From assembly GCA_024281055.1 (NCBI GenBank), contig JAMXLF010000013.1:1-64000 (forward strand): DNA of 64,000 bases. The letters are read 5' to 3'. Numbering within the stretch: position 1 is the first letter of the stretch; each line of letters starts with the position of its first letter. Positions 54,936 through 63,667 of this stretch are shown here, in pieces. Source of the stretch: Geobacteraceae bacterium. GTDB lineage: Bacteria > Desulfobacterota > Desulfuromonadia > Geobacterales > Geobacteraceae. Position numbers and translations under genes: made by a program. The notes beneath the pieces were generated by a model. It had not been told where the DNA came from. It did no database searches and saw only the letters and a list, made by a program, of their open reading frames with translations.

Positions 54936-56918
54936 GTGGCCACCGACCTGAAGCCCACCCTTCTTCTTGCCATACTGCTGTTTACCGGCCTTGGCAGTGC
55001 AGCCACCTCTTGGGGCTACGCGCCCCCGACCTCGTTCATAGCCTACGCCGACCGGATGGACGCCAAGTATTTTCCCGTCTTTTTGCGCTCCTTCGAAATC
55101 CTGAAAAAGGGCGATGTTGACAGATTGCACGAGTATTTCCACGAGGATATTTTCCGCGCCAACACCTCGAGGCAGCGGGTTTCCTTTGAAAGTAACGGCT
55201 CGGCACCGTCGGACATCATCTACCATGACACCTACGCACTTTTTCCGCAGGGCTACCCGGTCCGTTTCCCCGTCCAATGGCGCGCCAACCCCAAGAACGA
55301 CCTCTCCTGGTCTTTCGACTTCCAGAGCCTGGTCTGGCTTGACGACTACCTATCCAAGGGAGAGAGGGGCGACTACGCCTCGGCCGCCAAGGCCTTCCGG
55401 GTCATGTCCGACTGGATCCGGGCCAACCCGGCCTGGCCCACCGACAATCCCCTCATGTACGACGAGCACTGCTGTGTCCTGAGGCTGGAAGCATTCTACC
55501 GGGCGCTGCGGATTTACCAGAAATCCCCCTATCGCGACGACGAATTCCTGAACCAGCTGCTGTGTGGCATCCTCAATCACCTCTCGCTGCTAGCCACGGA
55601 GGAGCTGTTCCACTGGCACAACCGGATGATCATCGTCGACTCAAGACTGATCAAAATACTGGACGGATTCTATGAGTTAAAAGGAAGGGACGAACTGCTG
55701 AAACTGGCAGTGGAGCGCTTCAGTGAGGAGCTGCGGGCGGAGTATTCCCCGGAAGGAGTCCACAATGAACACTCGAGCTGCTACCACATCTACGTCAACT
55801 CCGCGCTGGTTGAATTGGTCGACTACCTCAAAAAGAAGGGAGATGCCCCCGCTGACCTCGTGGAGCTCCAAGAACGCTCGGCCGACTTTTATGCATACAT
55901 ACTGAAACCCGACGGCTCCTGGCCGGACTTCGGCGACTGCTCGGATGGGGGGAAGTACGTGATGACGGGGACGCTGGGTGAGGATTATTTCCGCCGACAC
56001 CCGGAGGTAAGGTACGCCCTGACGTCGGGGCGCGAGGGGAGAAGGCCGCTGCATCCGATCCGAGTCTTCCCGCAATCGGGCTACGCGGTGTTCAGGGACG
56101 TCTGGCCGGCAAAGACCTACGCCGCGGTGAAGTCGGAGTTCCACTCCGACGCACACTACCACGAGGACGAGACTTCTTTCGTGCTAAGCGCCTTTGGGCA
56201 CGATCTCATCGTCGACCCCGGCATCTACAGCTACAACCGCGACCCTTTCGGCAGCTACATGAGGAGTTCGGCGGCGCACAACATTCTTGCAGTGGACGAC
56301 CGGGATTTCGAGAGGGACTGGGGGATGGTTGGCCTGGCGGGGATCACCCGCTTTCATGTAGCGGCGGACGAGACATCGGGGATGGTAGAACTCACCCACC
56401 CCCACTACGAGAAGATCGAGGTCGGGGTGTTCAGGCAGTTCGGCCAGCTCGCCCCCGGCAGCTATGTTGTGAGAGACCTGCACGAGTCCAAAACGACCCG
56501 GGTGTACTCCCAGTTGTTCCACCTCGCGCCGGGAGCCTCGGTGCGAAAGACGGGACAGAATACCTTCGCGGTGAGTTGGAAGGGATACCCCTACGTGCTT
56601 TGGTTCAGGAGCGTCTTCGATTCCTTTGACGTCATAGAGGGAGCCATCGCTCCGATTCAGGGATGGTACTTCCCATCATACGGGGTCAAAACTGCGGCCC
56701 CGGTGCTGAAGCTCGACCGGGTCGGCGACAGCGGCAGTTTCGAGACCCTCATCGCCTTACTTCCGGAAGGCACCGCTCCCGAATGGGAGAAACTCGCCCG
56801 GCAGTCCTCAGAGCTGTCGGAGTCGCTCGCGGCTCACCCCAGACGTTCCCTCCAGCGAGAAGTGTCACCTCCCGAACTGACCCCGCCCAGAAAGAGAAAC
56901 AAAACGTCAGGGCGCTGA
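54936..56918 (+). CDS. heparinase II/III-like exported polysaccharide lyase
   Basis: A 660-residue protein starting at GTG 54936 (AGGAGG four bases before); the in-frame ATG at 54765 would overlap the hairpin. A signal peptide (LLLAILLFTGLGSAATSWGYA) is followed by an alpha-helical toroid domain (~60-370, with WPTDNPLMYDEHCCVLR). The C-terminal heparinase II/III beta domain contains HSDAHYHEDETSFVLSAFG..LIVDPG and SSAAHN. Family members cleave uronate-containing polysaccharides by elimination. In an assembly locus it may trim or release the glycan. The wecC gene at 60572, which makes a uronic acid precursor, fits such a substrate. Confidence 0.9.
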   Translation: MATDLKPTLLLAILLFTGLGSAATSWGYAPPTSFIAYADRMDAKYFPVFLRSFEILKKGDVDRLHEYFHEDIFRANTSRQRVSFESNGSAPSDIIYHDTYALFPQGYPVRFPVQWRANPKNDLSWSFDFQSLVWLDDYLSKGERGDYASAAKAFRVMSDWIRANPAWPTDNPLMYDEHCCVLRLEAFYRALRIYQKSPYRDDEFLNQLLCGILNHLSLLATEELFHWHNRMIIVDSRLIKILDGFYELKGRDELLKLAVERFSEELRAEYSPEGVHNEHSSCYHIYVNSALVELVDYLKKKGDAPADLVELQERSADFYAYILKPDGSWPDFGDCSDGGKYVMTGTLGEDYFRRHPEVRYALTSGREGRRPLHPIRVFPQSGYAVFRDVWPAKTYAAVKSEFHSDAHYHEDETSFVLSAFGHDLIVDPGIYSYNRDPFGSYMRSSAAHNILAVDDRDFERDWGMVGLAGITRFHVAADETSGMVELTHPHYEKIEVGVFRQFGQLAPGSYVVRDLHESKTTRVYSQLFHLAPGASVRKTGQNTFAVSWKGYPYVLWFRSVFDSFDVIEGAIAPIQGWYFPSYGVKTAAPVLKLDRVGDSGSFETLIALLPEGTAPEWEKLARQSSELSESLAAHPRRSLQREVSPPELTPPRKRNKTSGR

Positions 56919-56973
56919 TGCGTCGGGCCTTCCTGCCTGTGCTGCCGAGGATTTATCTTTAACTCCGTTGCGG

Positions 56974-57123
56974 TCAGCTCTTCCGGAGCAGCAAGCCCAT
57001 CTCACCGATATTGAACTTCAGGCTGCGATCCGCCGTTACCGCTTCGAAAGCACCCCTGGCAATCTTCAGCGACGGTAGTTTCAGGAGCAGATGGTTAAGC
57101 AGGATGCTCGACGTACGAGCCAT
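56974..57123 (-). CDS. possible small ORF after the six-cysteine gene
   Basis: A 49-residue frame (MARTSSILLNHLLLKLPS ... GEMGLLLRKS) reads from ATG 57123, or 56 residues from GTG 57144. It is in the same frame as the six-cysteine gene and begins after that gene's TAA. AAGGAG lies about 13 bases before the GTG. It has a sensible hydrophobic/basic composition but no recognised family. It may be the degraded C-terminal end of a larger enzyme or a real small protein. Confidence 0.3.
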   Translation of the reverse strand: MARTSSILLNHLLLKLPSLKIARGAFEAVTADRSLKFNIGEMGLLLRKS

Positions 57124-57171
57124 TCGCGGTGGGGTGTTCGTCACCAGTATTATGATACTCCTTGGACTTGA

Positions 57172-57477
57172 TTACTTCGCCTGGGGCGGAAGGGTTGGGC
57201 TCGAAGTGCTCGCATTCGTATCCGAACTCGCATTCGAGCCCCCCTGCGAACTCCCCTGGGAGCAGCCCACGTAGCAGAACCTGAGCGCCGCTTCGCAGGT
57301 GCCCCTGGTTGCAGAACTCTGCTTTTTCACCTCAACGTCCTTGTCATCCCCCATGCATGCCGCGAAAGCTTGATTGCAGGAGGTTCGGCAGTCCAGATAT
57401 ACATCCGCGTGCGCCCCCTGCGGCGCAAAACTGACAAGCAGGGCGCAAAGCATGACGGTCACGAAACTTCTTTTCAT
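57172..57477 (-). CDS. small exported six-cysteine (symmetric C-x3-C-x6-C) protein, copy 2
   Basis: A 101-residue protein with a signal peptide (RSFVTVMLCALLVSFAPQGAHA). The mature part has Cys spacing C-x3-C-x6-C-x19-C-x6-C-x3-C, the same mirror-symmetric pattern as the product of 10726-11004 (x18 in the middle there). The tail is Ser/Asn/Thr-rich where copy 1 is Lys/Glu-rich. AAGGAGAG precedes ATG 57477; the frame upstream of it is not used. It lies 22 bases downstream of the collagen-like secreted protein gene on the same strand, so both are probably co-expressed. Confidence 0.85.
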   Translation of the reverse strand: MKRSFVTVMLCALLVSFAPQGAHADVYLDCRTSCNQAFAACMGDDKDVEVKKQSSATRGTCEAALRFCYVGCSQGSSQGGSNASSDTNASTSSPTLPPQAK

Positions 57478-57499
57478 CTCACACTCTCCTTTTCCCGGG

Positions 57500-60112
57500 C
57501 TACCACGAACTAAGAGCCGCACGCATCCAGGTGTTTGCGGCAACACAGACGTAGATATAATTGGAATCCCACGAGATCTCGCCCTGGTTGCAGGGATCCG
57601 AGGAACTGGCCGGCGTGCGCGGGGTGTCTATCCGCAAGGTATCACCGTGCAGGTGAAGCTTGCCTGCCCCGGAGATGACAGGCTGGGTCCCGATACCAAC
57701 AGCCGCCGCCGAGCTGTCGCCGAAGATGGTGTTGCCGATGTTGATCTGATTGGAGGCGGTGCCATCGTTGGCGTTGACATTGGCACCGATCATGATGTTG
57801 TTGGAGCCGGTAGTGATGTTGTAGCCAGCGAGGTAACCGACCGACGTGTTGCTGTTACCGGTGGTATCTGAATAGAGCGCCTGGTAGCCTGTCGCTGTGT
57901 TGTTGCTGCCGGTGGTGCTGAAAAGGGCAGAGGCCCCGAGTGCGGCGTTGTAGTCGCCGCTGACGTTGGTATACAGGGCGGAGGCGCCAAATGCGCTGTT
58001 CAAGGTGCCGTCGCTGTTGGATGTCATGGCGGAATCGCCAGTTGCGGTGTTCAAGATACCGATGGTGTTGCCGGCAAGAGCGCGGGTGCCGACCGAGTTG
58101 TTGTAACTGCCGGAGGTGTTGCCATAGAGGGAGCTGACCCCGATGGCGTTGTTGTTGGAGCCGATACTGTTCAGCCTGAGGGAGTTGCGTCCCACTGCTG
58201 TGTTGAACAGCCCGGTGGTGTTGGTTGTCAGGGAGGTTACACCGATGGCGGTGTTGTCATTGCCAGTGGTGTTATTCATCAAGGCACTGAAGCCGAGGGC
58301 AGTATTCTCCGCGCCAACATTATTGTTATGAAGGGAGTCGACCCCCACCGAGGTGTTCCAATTGCCGGTGGTGTTGCCGTAAAGGGCATTGGTACCATAC
58401 GCCGCGTTCTTCTGGCCCGAGGTGTTGAGGGTGAGGGAAAAGGTCCCGCTAGCGGTGTTGTAGGCACCGGTGGTGTTGGCATTAAGGGCGTAGTAACCAG
58501 TGGCGGTGTTGCTTATTCCTGTCGTATTGTTTATCAGCGCACCAGCTCCGTTTCCCGTATTGGCTACGCCGGTCATCGTCAGATTGCCGGAATTGCCCGA
58601 GAAATAATCGTTAAGAGAAGTAATTGCAGAATCATACGTCGTCCCAGCCGGTCCCTGAGGCCCAATCGGACCCTGTGGGCCTGTAGCACCAATCGGTCCC
58701 TGAGGCCCCGTTGCCCCCGTCGGACCAACCGGCCCCTGCGCTCCTGCCGGACCTGCAGGCCCCTGCGGCCCGGCTGGCCCTTGCAGGCCTGCGGGAATAT
58801 TTGTCAGTTGTGACCCGTCACCAATAAAAGCAGTCGCTTTCACCGTGCCGTTTACCTCCAGCTTTTGTGACGGCGCGACCGTACCGACGCCGACATTACC
58901 GGCAAAATAGTTCGTGGCGTTGGGCTCGTTGACGTAGACCCCATACATGCTCCCTACGGTACCAGTCCCGAGGTTTTGGGTGTCAACAAAGATTCCGTAC
59001 CAGTTGTTGATTATCCCGCTGGCCATCCACGGCCTTGTGTAGAGACCGTATGCATAGTTGATTGTACCGGTACTGCCGTTATAGGGATAGGCATTCACCC
59101 CGAATGCAGAATTCAGAAAACCGGTTCCCTTGTGTTGCGCGGTAAACCTTATACCAAAAAGCGCATTATTATTTACAGATCCTCCGATAGCTGTTCTTGC
59201 GGTGCCATTGATGCCGTAAACTTCTCCTGTGGAATCTGTATCAGGATCCGCTGTGACATCGAAGAAGCCGCCAATATTGCCATACCCAGTCGTAGCCTTG
59301 GTGGTATAAGATATTCTTGCCGCCATAATATTTTGATTCGTTTCCGTGGTGCTCAGATGAAATTTGCTGACGGGGGTGATGCCGATACCCACATGACCGT
59401 CAGCGGTAACCATGAAGTTGCTTGTTCCGGTCGTATCTTGTATTCCGAGCTTCACCGCACTCCCTGCCTCGGTCGGCCCCTGCTGCATGACCAGGGTGGC
59501 GCCGTCGGTCGGAGTGGCTATCAGGGAAAGCGCCCCGCTCTGGGTCTGAGGCAGACCTGCCGGGCCCTGCGCCCCCTGCGGGCCTAGGGGGCCTTGTAGC
59601 CCCGTCTCGCCTGCGGGGCCTGCAGGTCCTGCTGGGCCCGCAGGCCCCTGGGGTCCGGCAACCCCCGCAGAACAGCTCCAACTCGAAGTGGCCGCACTGT
59701 ATTGCAGTATCTGGCCGTCGCCGCAGACCTGGCCGAGTGTATCGGCAGTGGCCGCATGGTAGGAAAAGGGCATCTCCTGCCGTGGGGTTATCTCCTGGTC
59801 AGTATCCACTGATATCCCCAGGTAGTACGTGATGTCAGGCGTCAGGCTGATGGGCGTGCCGCTCCCCAGAATGGCGGAGTATGATCCGCTTGTCACCGGT
59901 ACGCTGGAATGGGGTTCACTCCAAAGGGGGGTTCCGCCTGCAGGAGTTGAGTAAAGAGAAAAGGTCAGATTGACAGGATGGTCGATAGGCACGCCGGACG
60001 AATCCCTGACATACCCCTGGTAACTTATCGTGGCCGGGACCGCGGCCATTGCCGCAGCGATTCCGATAATGGAGCAGATGCACACAATTGCGATCAAATT
60101 CAGCTTCTGCAT
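57500..60112 (-). CDS. secreted collagen-like protein with 17-residue beta-repeats
   Basis: An 870-residue protein. A signal peptide ([20 protein letters not shown]) leads to an N-terminal beta domain with the motif [11 protein letters not shown] (~25-140). The first Gly-x-y collagen-like run (~150-190) is followed by a beta-rich middle (~195-430) and a second Gly-x-y run (~440-490). Fifteen 17-residue repeats of the form NTA.G..AL..NTTG.. follow (57800-58561), then a short C-terminal domain with [20 protein letters not shown]. This design fits a trimeric fibre; similar repeats are seen in phage-tail-fibre-like and surface-adhesin proteins. AAAGGA precedes ATG 60112 by 8 bases. No peptidase S74 tail is evident. 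Confidence 0.88.
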   Translation of the reverse strand: MQKLNLIAIVCICSIIGIAAAMAAVPATISYQGYVRDSSGVPIDHPVNLTFSLYSTPAGGTPLWSEPHSSVPVTSGSYSAILGSGTPISLTPDITYYLGISVDTDQEITPRQEMPFSYHAATADTLGQVCGDGQILQYSAATSSWSCSAGVAGPQGPAGPAGPAGPAGETGLQGPLGPQGAQGPAGLPQTQSGALSLIATPTDGATLVMQQGPTEAGSAVKLGIQDTTGTSNFMVTADGHVGIGITPVSKFHLSTTETNQNIMAARISYTTKATTGYGNIGGFFDVTADPDTDSTGEVYGINGTARTAIGGSVNNNALFGIRFTAQHKGTGFLNSAFGVNAYPYNGSTGTINYAYGLYTRPWMASGIINNWYGIFVDTQNLGTGTVGSMYGVYVNEPNATNYFAGNVGVGTVAPSQKLEVNGTVKATAFIGDGSQLTNIPAGLQGPAGPQGPAGPAGAQGPVGPTGATGPQGPIGATGPQGPIGPQGPAGTTYDSAITSLNDYFSGNSGNLTMTGVANTGNGAGALINNTTGISNTATGYYALNANTTGAYNTASGTFSLTLNTSGQKNAAYGTNALYGNTTGNWNTSVGVDSLHNNNVGAENTALGFSALMNNTTGNDNTAIGVTSLTTNTTGLFNTAVGRNSLRLNSIGSNNNAIGVSSLYGNTSGSYNNSVGTRALAGNTIGILNTATGDSAMTSNSDGTLNSAFGASALYTNVSGDYNAALGASALFSTTGSNNTATGYQALYSDTTGNSNTSVGYLAGYNITTGSNNIMIGANVNANDGTASNQINIGNTIFGDSSAAAVGIGTQPVISGAGKLHLHGDTLRIDTPRTPASSSDPCNQGEISWDSNYIYVCVAANTWMRAALSSW
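57800..58561 (-). repeat. fifteen 17-residue (51-bp) repeats
   Basis: Fourteen units of 17 residues and one of 16 run without gaps, each beginning with Asn and carrying a Gly at position 5 and usually TTG or similar near position 13-15. The units differ in sequence, so the array is old rather than freshly expanded. A further degenerate unit (NIMIG...) follows. This regularity suggests a beta-solenoid or trimeric beta-prism stalk. Confidence 0.9.
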
Positions 60113-60571
60113 GGTACTGGTCCTTTCAGGCGGGAAATTGCTCTGGCAAAAAATGCGAGGATATATCCGGTATGGAATATGGAAAGACAGGACAGCAATT
60201 TGTGTTCCCGAATCCACCCGTGCTCAGGATAACATAAAATAAACAACGCCATATAGTTCCGAATAACAGCCCTGAGTTTTACCATAAATAAAACAATATG
60301 TTAAAAGGCTTGTCGAAAATTATTCCATGATGCGATAGGGATAGACTGGCAGCTCTTACAGGTTGGAGATAAAGCACAATAATTAAATATTGCTATTAAT
60401 TAGCTATTTAGCAAAACGGTCCGTGAAATGACCGCTTAAGGGCAAGGGGCAGGCCCCTGCTCTCGCATTTTTTCCCTTGAAGAAGATGTGATAAAGAATT
60501 ATAAATTTATATTTTAAAGAATTCTTGCGCATACGACCCTCAGCTCGTTTTTCCCATCGGAGGTTATTAAA
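60113..60571. other. 459-base AT-rich divergent intergenic region
   Basis: It separates the minus-strand collagen-like gene from wecC. No credible gene is present. It contains the good plus-strand promoter at 60477-60505. A short G/C inverted repeat (GGGGC AG GCCCC, near 60446-60457) lies upstream of it. No clear promoter was found for the minus-strand gene. Confidence 0.6.
60477..60505 (+). promoter_or_regulatory. sigma-70-type promoter upstream of wecC
   Basis: TTGAAG (60477-60482) and TATAAA (60500-60505) are separated by 17 bases in AT-rich DNA. A GGAGG ribosome-binding site is at 60559-60563, eight bases before ATG 60572. The predicted leader is about 60 bases. Confidence 0.65.
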
Positions 60572-61831
60572 ATGAACAACATTTGCGTCGTCGGTCTAGG
60601 CTACATCGGTCTCCCCACCGCAAGCCTGCTCGCCACGAAAGGGTTTCAAGTGCACGGGGTCGACGTCAACCCGAAGGCGGTCGAGACCATCAATGCCGGG
60701 AAGATTCACATCACCGAGCCCGACCTGGACATTTTGGTCCGGGCGGCGGTCCAGAGCGGCAACCTCAAGGCATTCCTTGAGCCCGGGCCTGCCGACGTCT
60801 TCATCCTCGCCGTCCCCACCCCCTTCAAGGGAGACCACGAGCCCGACCTCTCCTACGTGGAGGAGGCCACCAAGGCCATTGCACCCCATGTTGCGGAAGG
60901 CAACCTCATCGTCCTCGAATCGACCAGCCCGGTCGGCACTACCGAGAAGATTGCCGAGTGGCTGAGGGCGCTCCGCCCCGACCTTTCCATTCCCTCATGG
61001 AAGAAGAGCGGTAATGCACCCGGCAGCGGTTGCTGCCAGGTATTCATCGCCCACTGCCCGGAACGGGTCCTCCCGGGCCAGATCATCCGCGAACTCGTCG
61101 ACAACGACCGGATCATCGGCGGTATCGACGAGGCGTCGGTACAGAAGGCGGAGCAGCTCTACCAGCGGTTCGTTAATGGCAAGATACTGAAAACCAACTC
61201 CCGCACCGCCGAGATGGCCAAGCTTACCGAAAACGCTTACCGGGATGTGAACATCGCCTTTGCCAACGAGCTCTCCATCATCTGCGATACCCTGGGGATA
61301 AATGTCTGGGAACTGATCGAGCTGGCCAACCACCACCCCCGCGTTAAAATCCTCCAGCCCGGGCCGGGCGTAGGAGGGCACTGCATCGCCGTTGACCCCT
61401 GGTTCATCGTCAATTCCGTGCCGGAACAGGCCCGCCTCATGAGGACCGCCCGCGAAGTTAACGACAGCAAGCCGCATTATGTGATCGACAAGGTCAAATC
61501 CAAAGCGGAGCGCTTCAAACAGCCGAGCATAGCCTGTCTCGGACTCGCCTTCAAGGCCGACATCGACGATCTGCGGGAAAGCCCGGCCGTGGAGATCGTG
61601 GAGGCGCTGGTAAAGGGGAACGTGGGGGACATTCTGGCGGTTGAACCGAACATCCAGGTATTACCAAAGAAGCTCGCCTCCCACAGCAACATAGCCCTGA
61701 CCGACCTGGACAGCGCCCTCCAGAAGGCGGATATCATCCTCCTCCTCGTCAACCACCGTGCGTTCAAGGGGATTGACCGGGGAGTGCTGAAGGAGAAGGT
61801 CGTCATCGATACGCGGGGGGAATGGCGTTAG
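60572..61831 (+). CDS. wecC: UDP-N-acetyl-D-mannosamine dehydrogenase (WecC-like)
   Basis: A 419-residue nucleotide-sugar dehydrogenase. The N-terminal NAD-binding site is VGLGYIGLP (residues 7-15), ESTSPVGTT lies in the middle, and the catalytic Cys271 sits in GPGVGGHCIAVDPWF. CLGLAFKADIDDLRESPA begins the C-terminal UDP-binding domain. The FIAHCPERVLPG and GVGGHCIAVDPWF stretches are those of the WecC (UDP-ManNAcA-forming) branch rather than UDP-glucose dehydrogenase. It makes a uronic acid donor for surface glycans. Confidence 0.93.
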   Translation: MNNICVVGLGYIGLPTASLLATKGFQVHGVDVNPKAVETINAGKIHITEPDLDILVRAAVQSGNLKAFLEPGPADVFILAVPTPFKGDHEPDLSYVEEATKAIAPHVAEGNLIVLESTSPVGTTEKIAEWLRALRPDLSIPSWKKSGNAPGSGCCQVFIAHCPERVLPGQIIRELVDNDRIIGGIDEASVQKAEQLYQRFVNGKILKTNSRTAEMAKLTENAYRDVNIAFANELSIICDTLGINVWELIELANHHPRVKILQPGPGVGGHCIAVDPWFIVNSVPEQARLMRTAREVNDSKPHYVIDKVKSKAERFKQPSIACLGLAFKADIDDLRESPAVEIVEALVKGNVGDILAVEPNIQVLPKKLASHSNIALTDLDSALQKADIILLLVNHRAFKGIDRGVLKEKVVIDTRGEWR

Positions 61832-61868
61832 AGTCGTTACCATAACTGCGAAAGGAAAACATTGATTA

Positions 61869-61989
61869 CGCGAAGAACGCAAAGAAGGCGCGAAGAGCCC
61901 TAAGGAACCAGAAAAAGCTTTAGGTTTAATCATAAATATAGATTTGCTTCGCGTCCTTTGATTTTTTCATGGCGTCCTTTGCGGTTAAG
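61869..61989. repeat. nested imperfect inverted repeat
   Basis: CGCAAAG (61878-61884) and CGCGAAG (61889-61895) on the left are matched in nested order by CTTCGCG (61947-61953) and CTTTGCG (61977-61983) on the right, with a second GCGTCCTTTG copy between the right-hand elements. The 121 bases lie wholly between wecC and the acyl-CoA ligase gene. They look like an interspersed palindromic repeat rather than a terminator, as no T run follows. Confidence 0.6.
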
Positions 61990-62008
61990 GGTTATCAGGA
62001 GGTAAAAT

Positions 62009-63634
62009 ATGCCGGACCTGATTGTAAATAACCAGTACAACATCGGCCACATCTGTACCCGTCAGCAGTGCGAGGCAGGGCTCGGCGAAAAAGTGGCGAT
62101 GCGCTGGGTCTCGGCGCACCTGGAGCGGAAGGATTACACCTATGCCGACCTGGAAGCCGAGAGTAACAGGTTCGCCAATGCTCTGCAATCCCTCGACCTC
62201 GAAGCGGGGGACATTCTCTTCACCTTTCTCCCCAAGATGCCGGAGCAATTCTTCGCCTTCCTCGGGGCTCTGAAGCTGCGGCTGATAACCGGCACGCTCT
62301 TTTCCAATTTCGGCGAAGAAGCCCTGCTCGACCGTCTGGGAGATGCCGGTGCAAAATGCGTCATCACCAAGAAGAGCTTCCTGAAGAAGATCGGCCGGAT
62401 CCGCTCCCAGCTTCCCGCTCTGCGCCACATCATCGTGGTGGATGGTGAGGATGACCCGGCAAACGGCGTTGTCGGCTATCAGGGACTCATGGCGGCCGCG
62501 TCGCCCGACTTCGCAACCACGCCGACTCCCGCCGATACCCCCTCCGTGCTCCATTACACCTCCGGCTCTACCGGAAAACCGAAAGGGGTGCTACATCGCC
62601 ATCACAGCATACTGTCCCAACACCGGACAGCCCGGGAGATACTCCATCTCGACAGTGACGATATTTACTGGTGCACGGCGGACCAAGGGTGGGTCACCGG
62701 CACGTCCTACGGGATCATCGGTCCCTGGAGTCTCGGCGTGACACAGCTCCACTTCGGCGGCACTTACAACGCGGCCGCTTGGTTCGACCTCTTGGAGCAG
62801 GAACGGATCACCATCTGGTATTCCGCTCCCACGGCGCTCCGGATGCTGATGCGGGAAGATCCTGCCATCTTCGCGGGGCGCGACCTGGGAAGCCTCCGGC
62901 ACATCTTCAGCGTCGGCGAGCCGCTCAATCCCGAGGTGATCCACTGGGCGCGCCGCACCCTCGGCAGGGACATTTACGACACCTGGTTCCAGACCGAAAC
63001 CGGCGCCATTATGATCACCAACCGTCCCGGCCTTGAAGTCAGGCCAGGTTCCATGGGAAAGCCGGTTGCCGGCATCGAGGCCGCCATCATCGCCGACGAC
63101 GGCATGCCCATGGCCGACGGGGAACAGGGAAACCTCTGCGTCAGACCCGGCTGGCCCTCTATGTTCACCACCTACCTGAATAACGACGAGGTCTACCGGC
63201 AAAAGTTCAGGCACGGCTACTACTTTTCCGGCGACACGGCCTACCGCGACCCTGACGGCTATTTCTGGTTCATGGGCCGCAGCGACGACGTGATCAACAC
63301 CGCCGGCCACCTGGTGAGCCCCTTCGAGGTGGAGAGCGCGCTTCTGGAGTTGCCGGAGGTGGCCGAATCAGGGGTCATCGGCGCGCCGGATGAACTTCTC
63401 TTCGAGAAGGTGGTGGCATTTGTCCACCTGCATGCGCAGTATGAGTGGTCACGTGAACTGGAGTTGAAACTGCGCCTGCACGTGGCGAACAAGGCCTCCT
63501 CGATCGCCACGCCGCAGGAGATTATTATTGTCGATTCAATACCCAAGAACAAGAGCGGCAAGATCATGCGCCGGGTACTGAAAGCCCGCTACCTGGGGAC
63601 AGATGCCGGAGACGTATCGACCCTGGACATATAG
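62009..63634 (+). CDS. AMP-forming acyl-CoA synthetase (AcsA-like)
   Basis: A 541-residue ANL-superfamily enzyme with the ATP loop TSGSTGKPKG (near 184-193), TETGAIM, the adenylate motif YFSGDTAYRDPDGYFWFMGR, and the C-terminal catalytic lysine in NKSGKIMRR (Lys518). The KPGSMGKP-like stretch (RPGSMGKPVAG) and overall length resemble Bacillus AcsA-type acetyl/short-acyl-CoA synthetases. It is placed between wecC and galE, which suggests acyl-CoA for sugar acylation. Alternatively, it is a general acetate-activating enzyme that happens to be here. A GGAGG precedes the ATG. Confidence 0.9.
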   Translation: MPDLIVNNQYNIGHICTRQQCEAGLGEKVAMRWVSAHLERKDYTYADLEAESNRFANALQSLDLEAGDILFTFLPKMPEQFFAFLGALKLRLITGTLFSNFGEEALLDRLGDAGAKCVITKKSFLKKIGRIRSQLPALRHIIVVDGEDDPANGVVGYQGLMAAASPDFATTPTPADTPSVLHYTSGSTGKPKGVLHRHHSILSQHRTAREILHLDSDDIYWCTADQGWVTGTSYGIIGPWSLGVTQLHFGGTYNAAAWFDLLEQERITIWYSAPTALRMLMREDPAIFAGRDLGSLRHIFSVGEPLNPEVIHWARRTLGRDIYDTWFQTETGAIMITNRPGLEVRPGSMGKPVAGIEAAIIADDGMPMADGEQGNLCVRPGWPSMFTTYLNNDEVYRQKFRHGYYFSGDTAYRDPDGYFWFMGRSDDVINTAGHLVSPFEVESALLELPEVAESGVIGAPDELLFEKVVAFVHLHAQYEWSRELELKLRLHVANKASSIATPQEIIIVDSIPKNKSGKIMRRVLKARYLGTDAGDVSTLDI

Positions 63635-63667
63635 AAATACGGGCTTAATGTCGAGGAGGTCATTTCG

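Noticed and set aside
57011-57274. 87-residue plus-strand frame
   Set aside because: It overlaps the six-cysteine gene on the other strand, which has a signal peptide, ribosome-binding site and a homologue.
57800-58561. CRISPR-like periodic repeats
   Set aside because: The period is a 51-bp coding repeat in frame, the units differ in sequence and there are no unique spacers.
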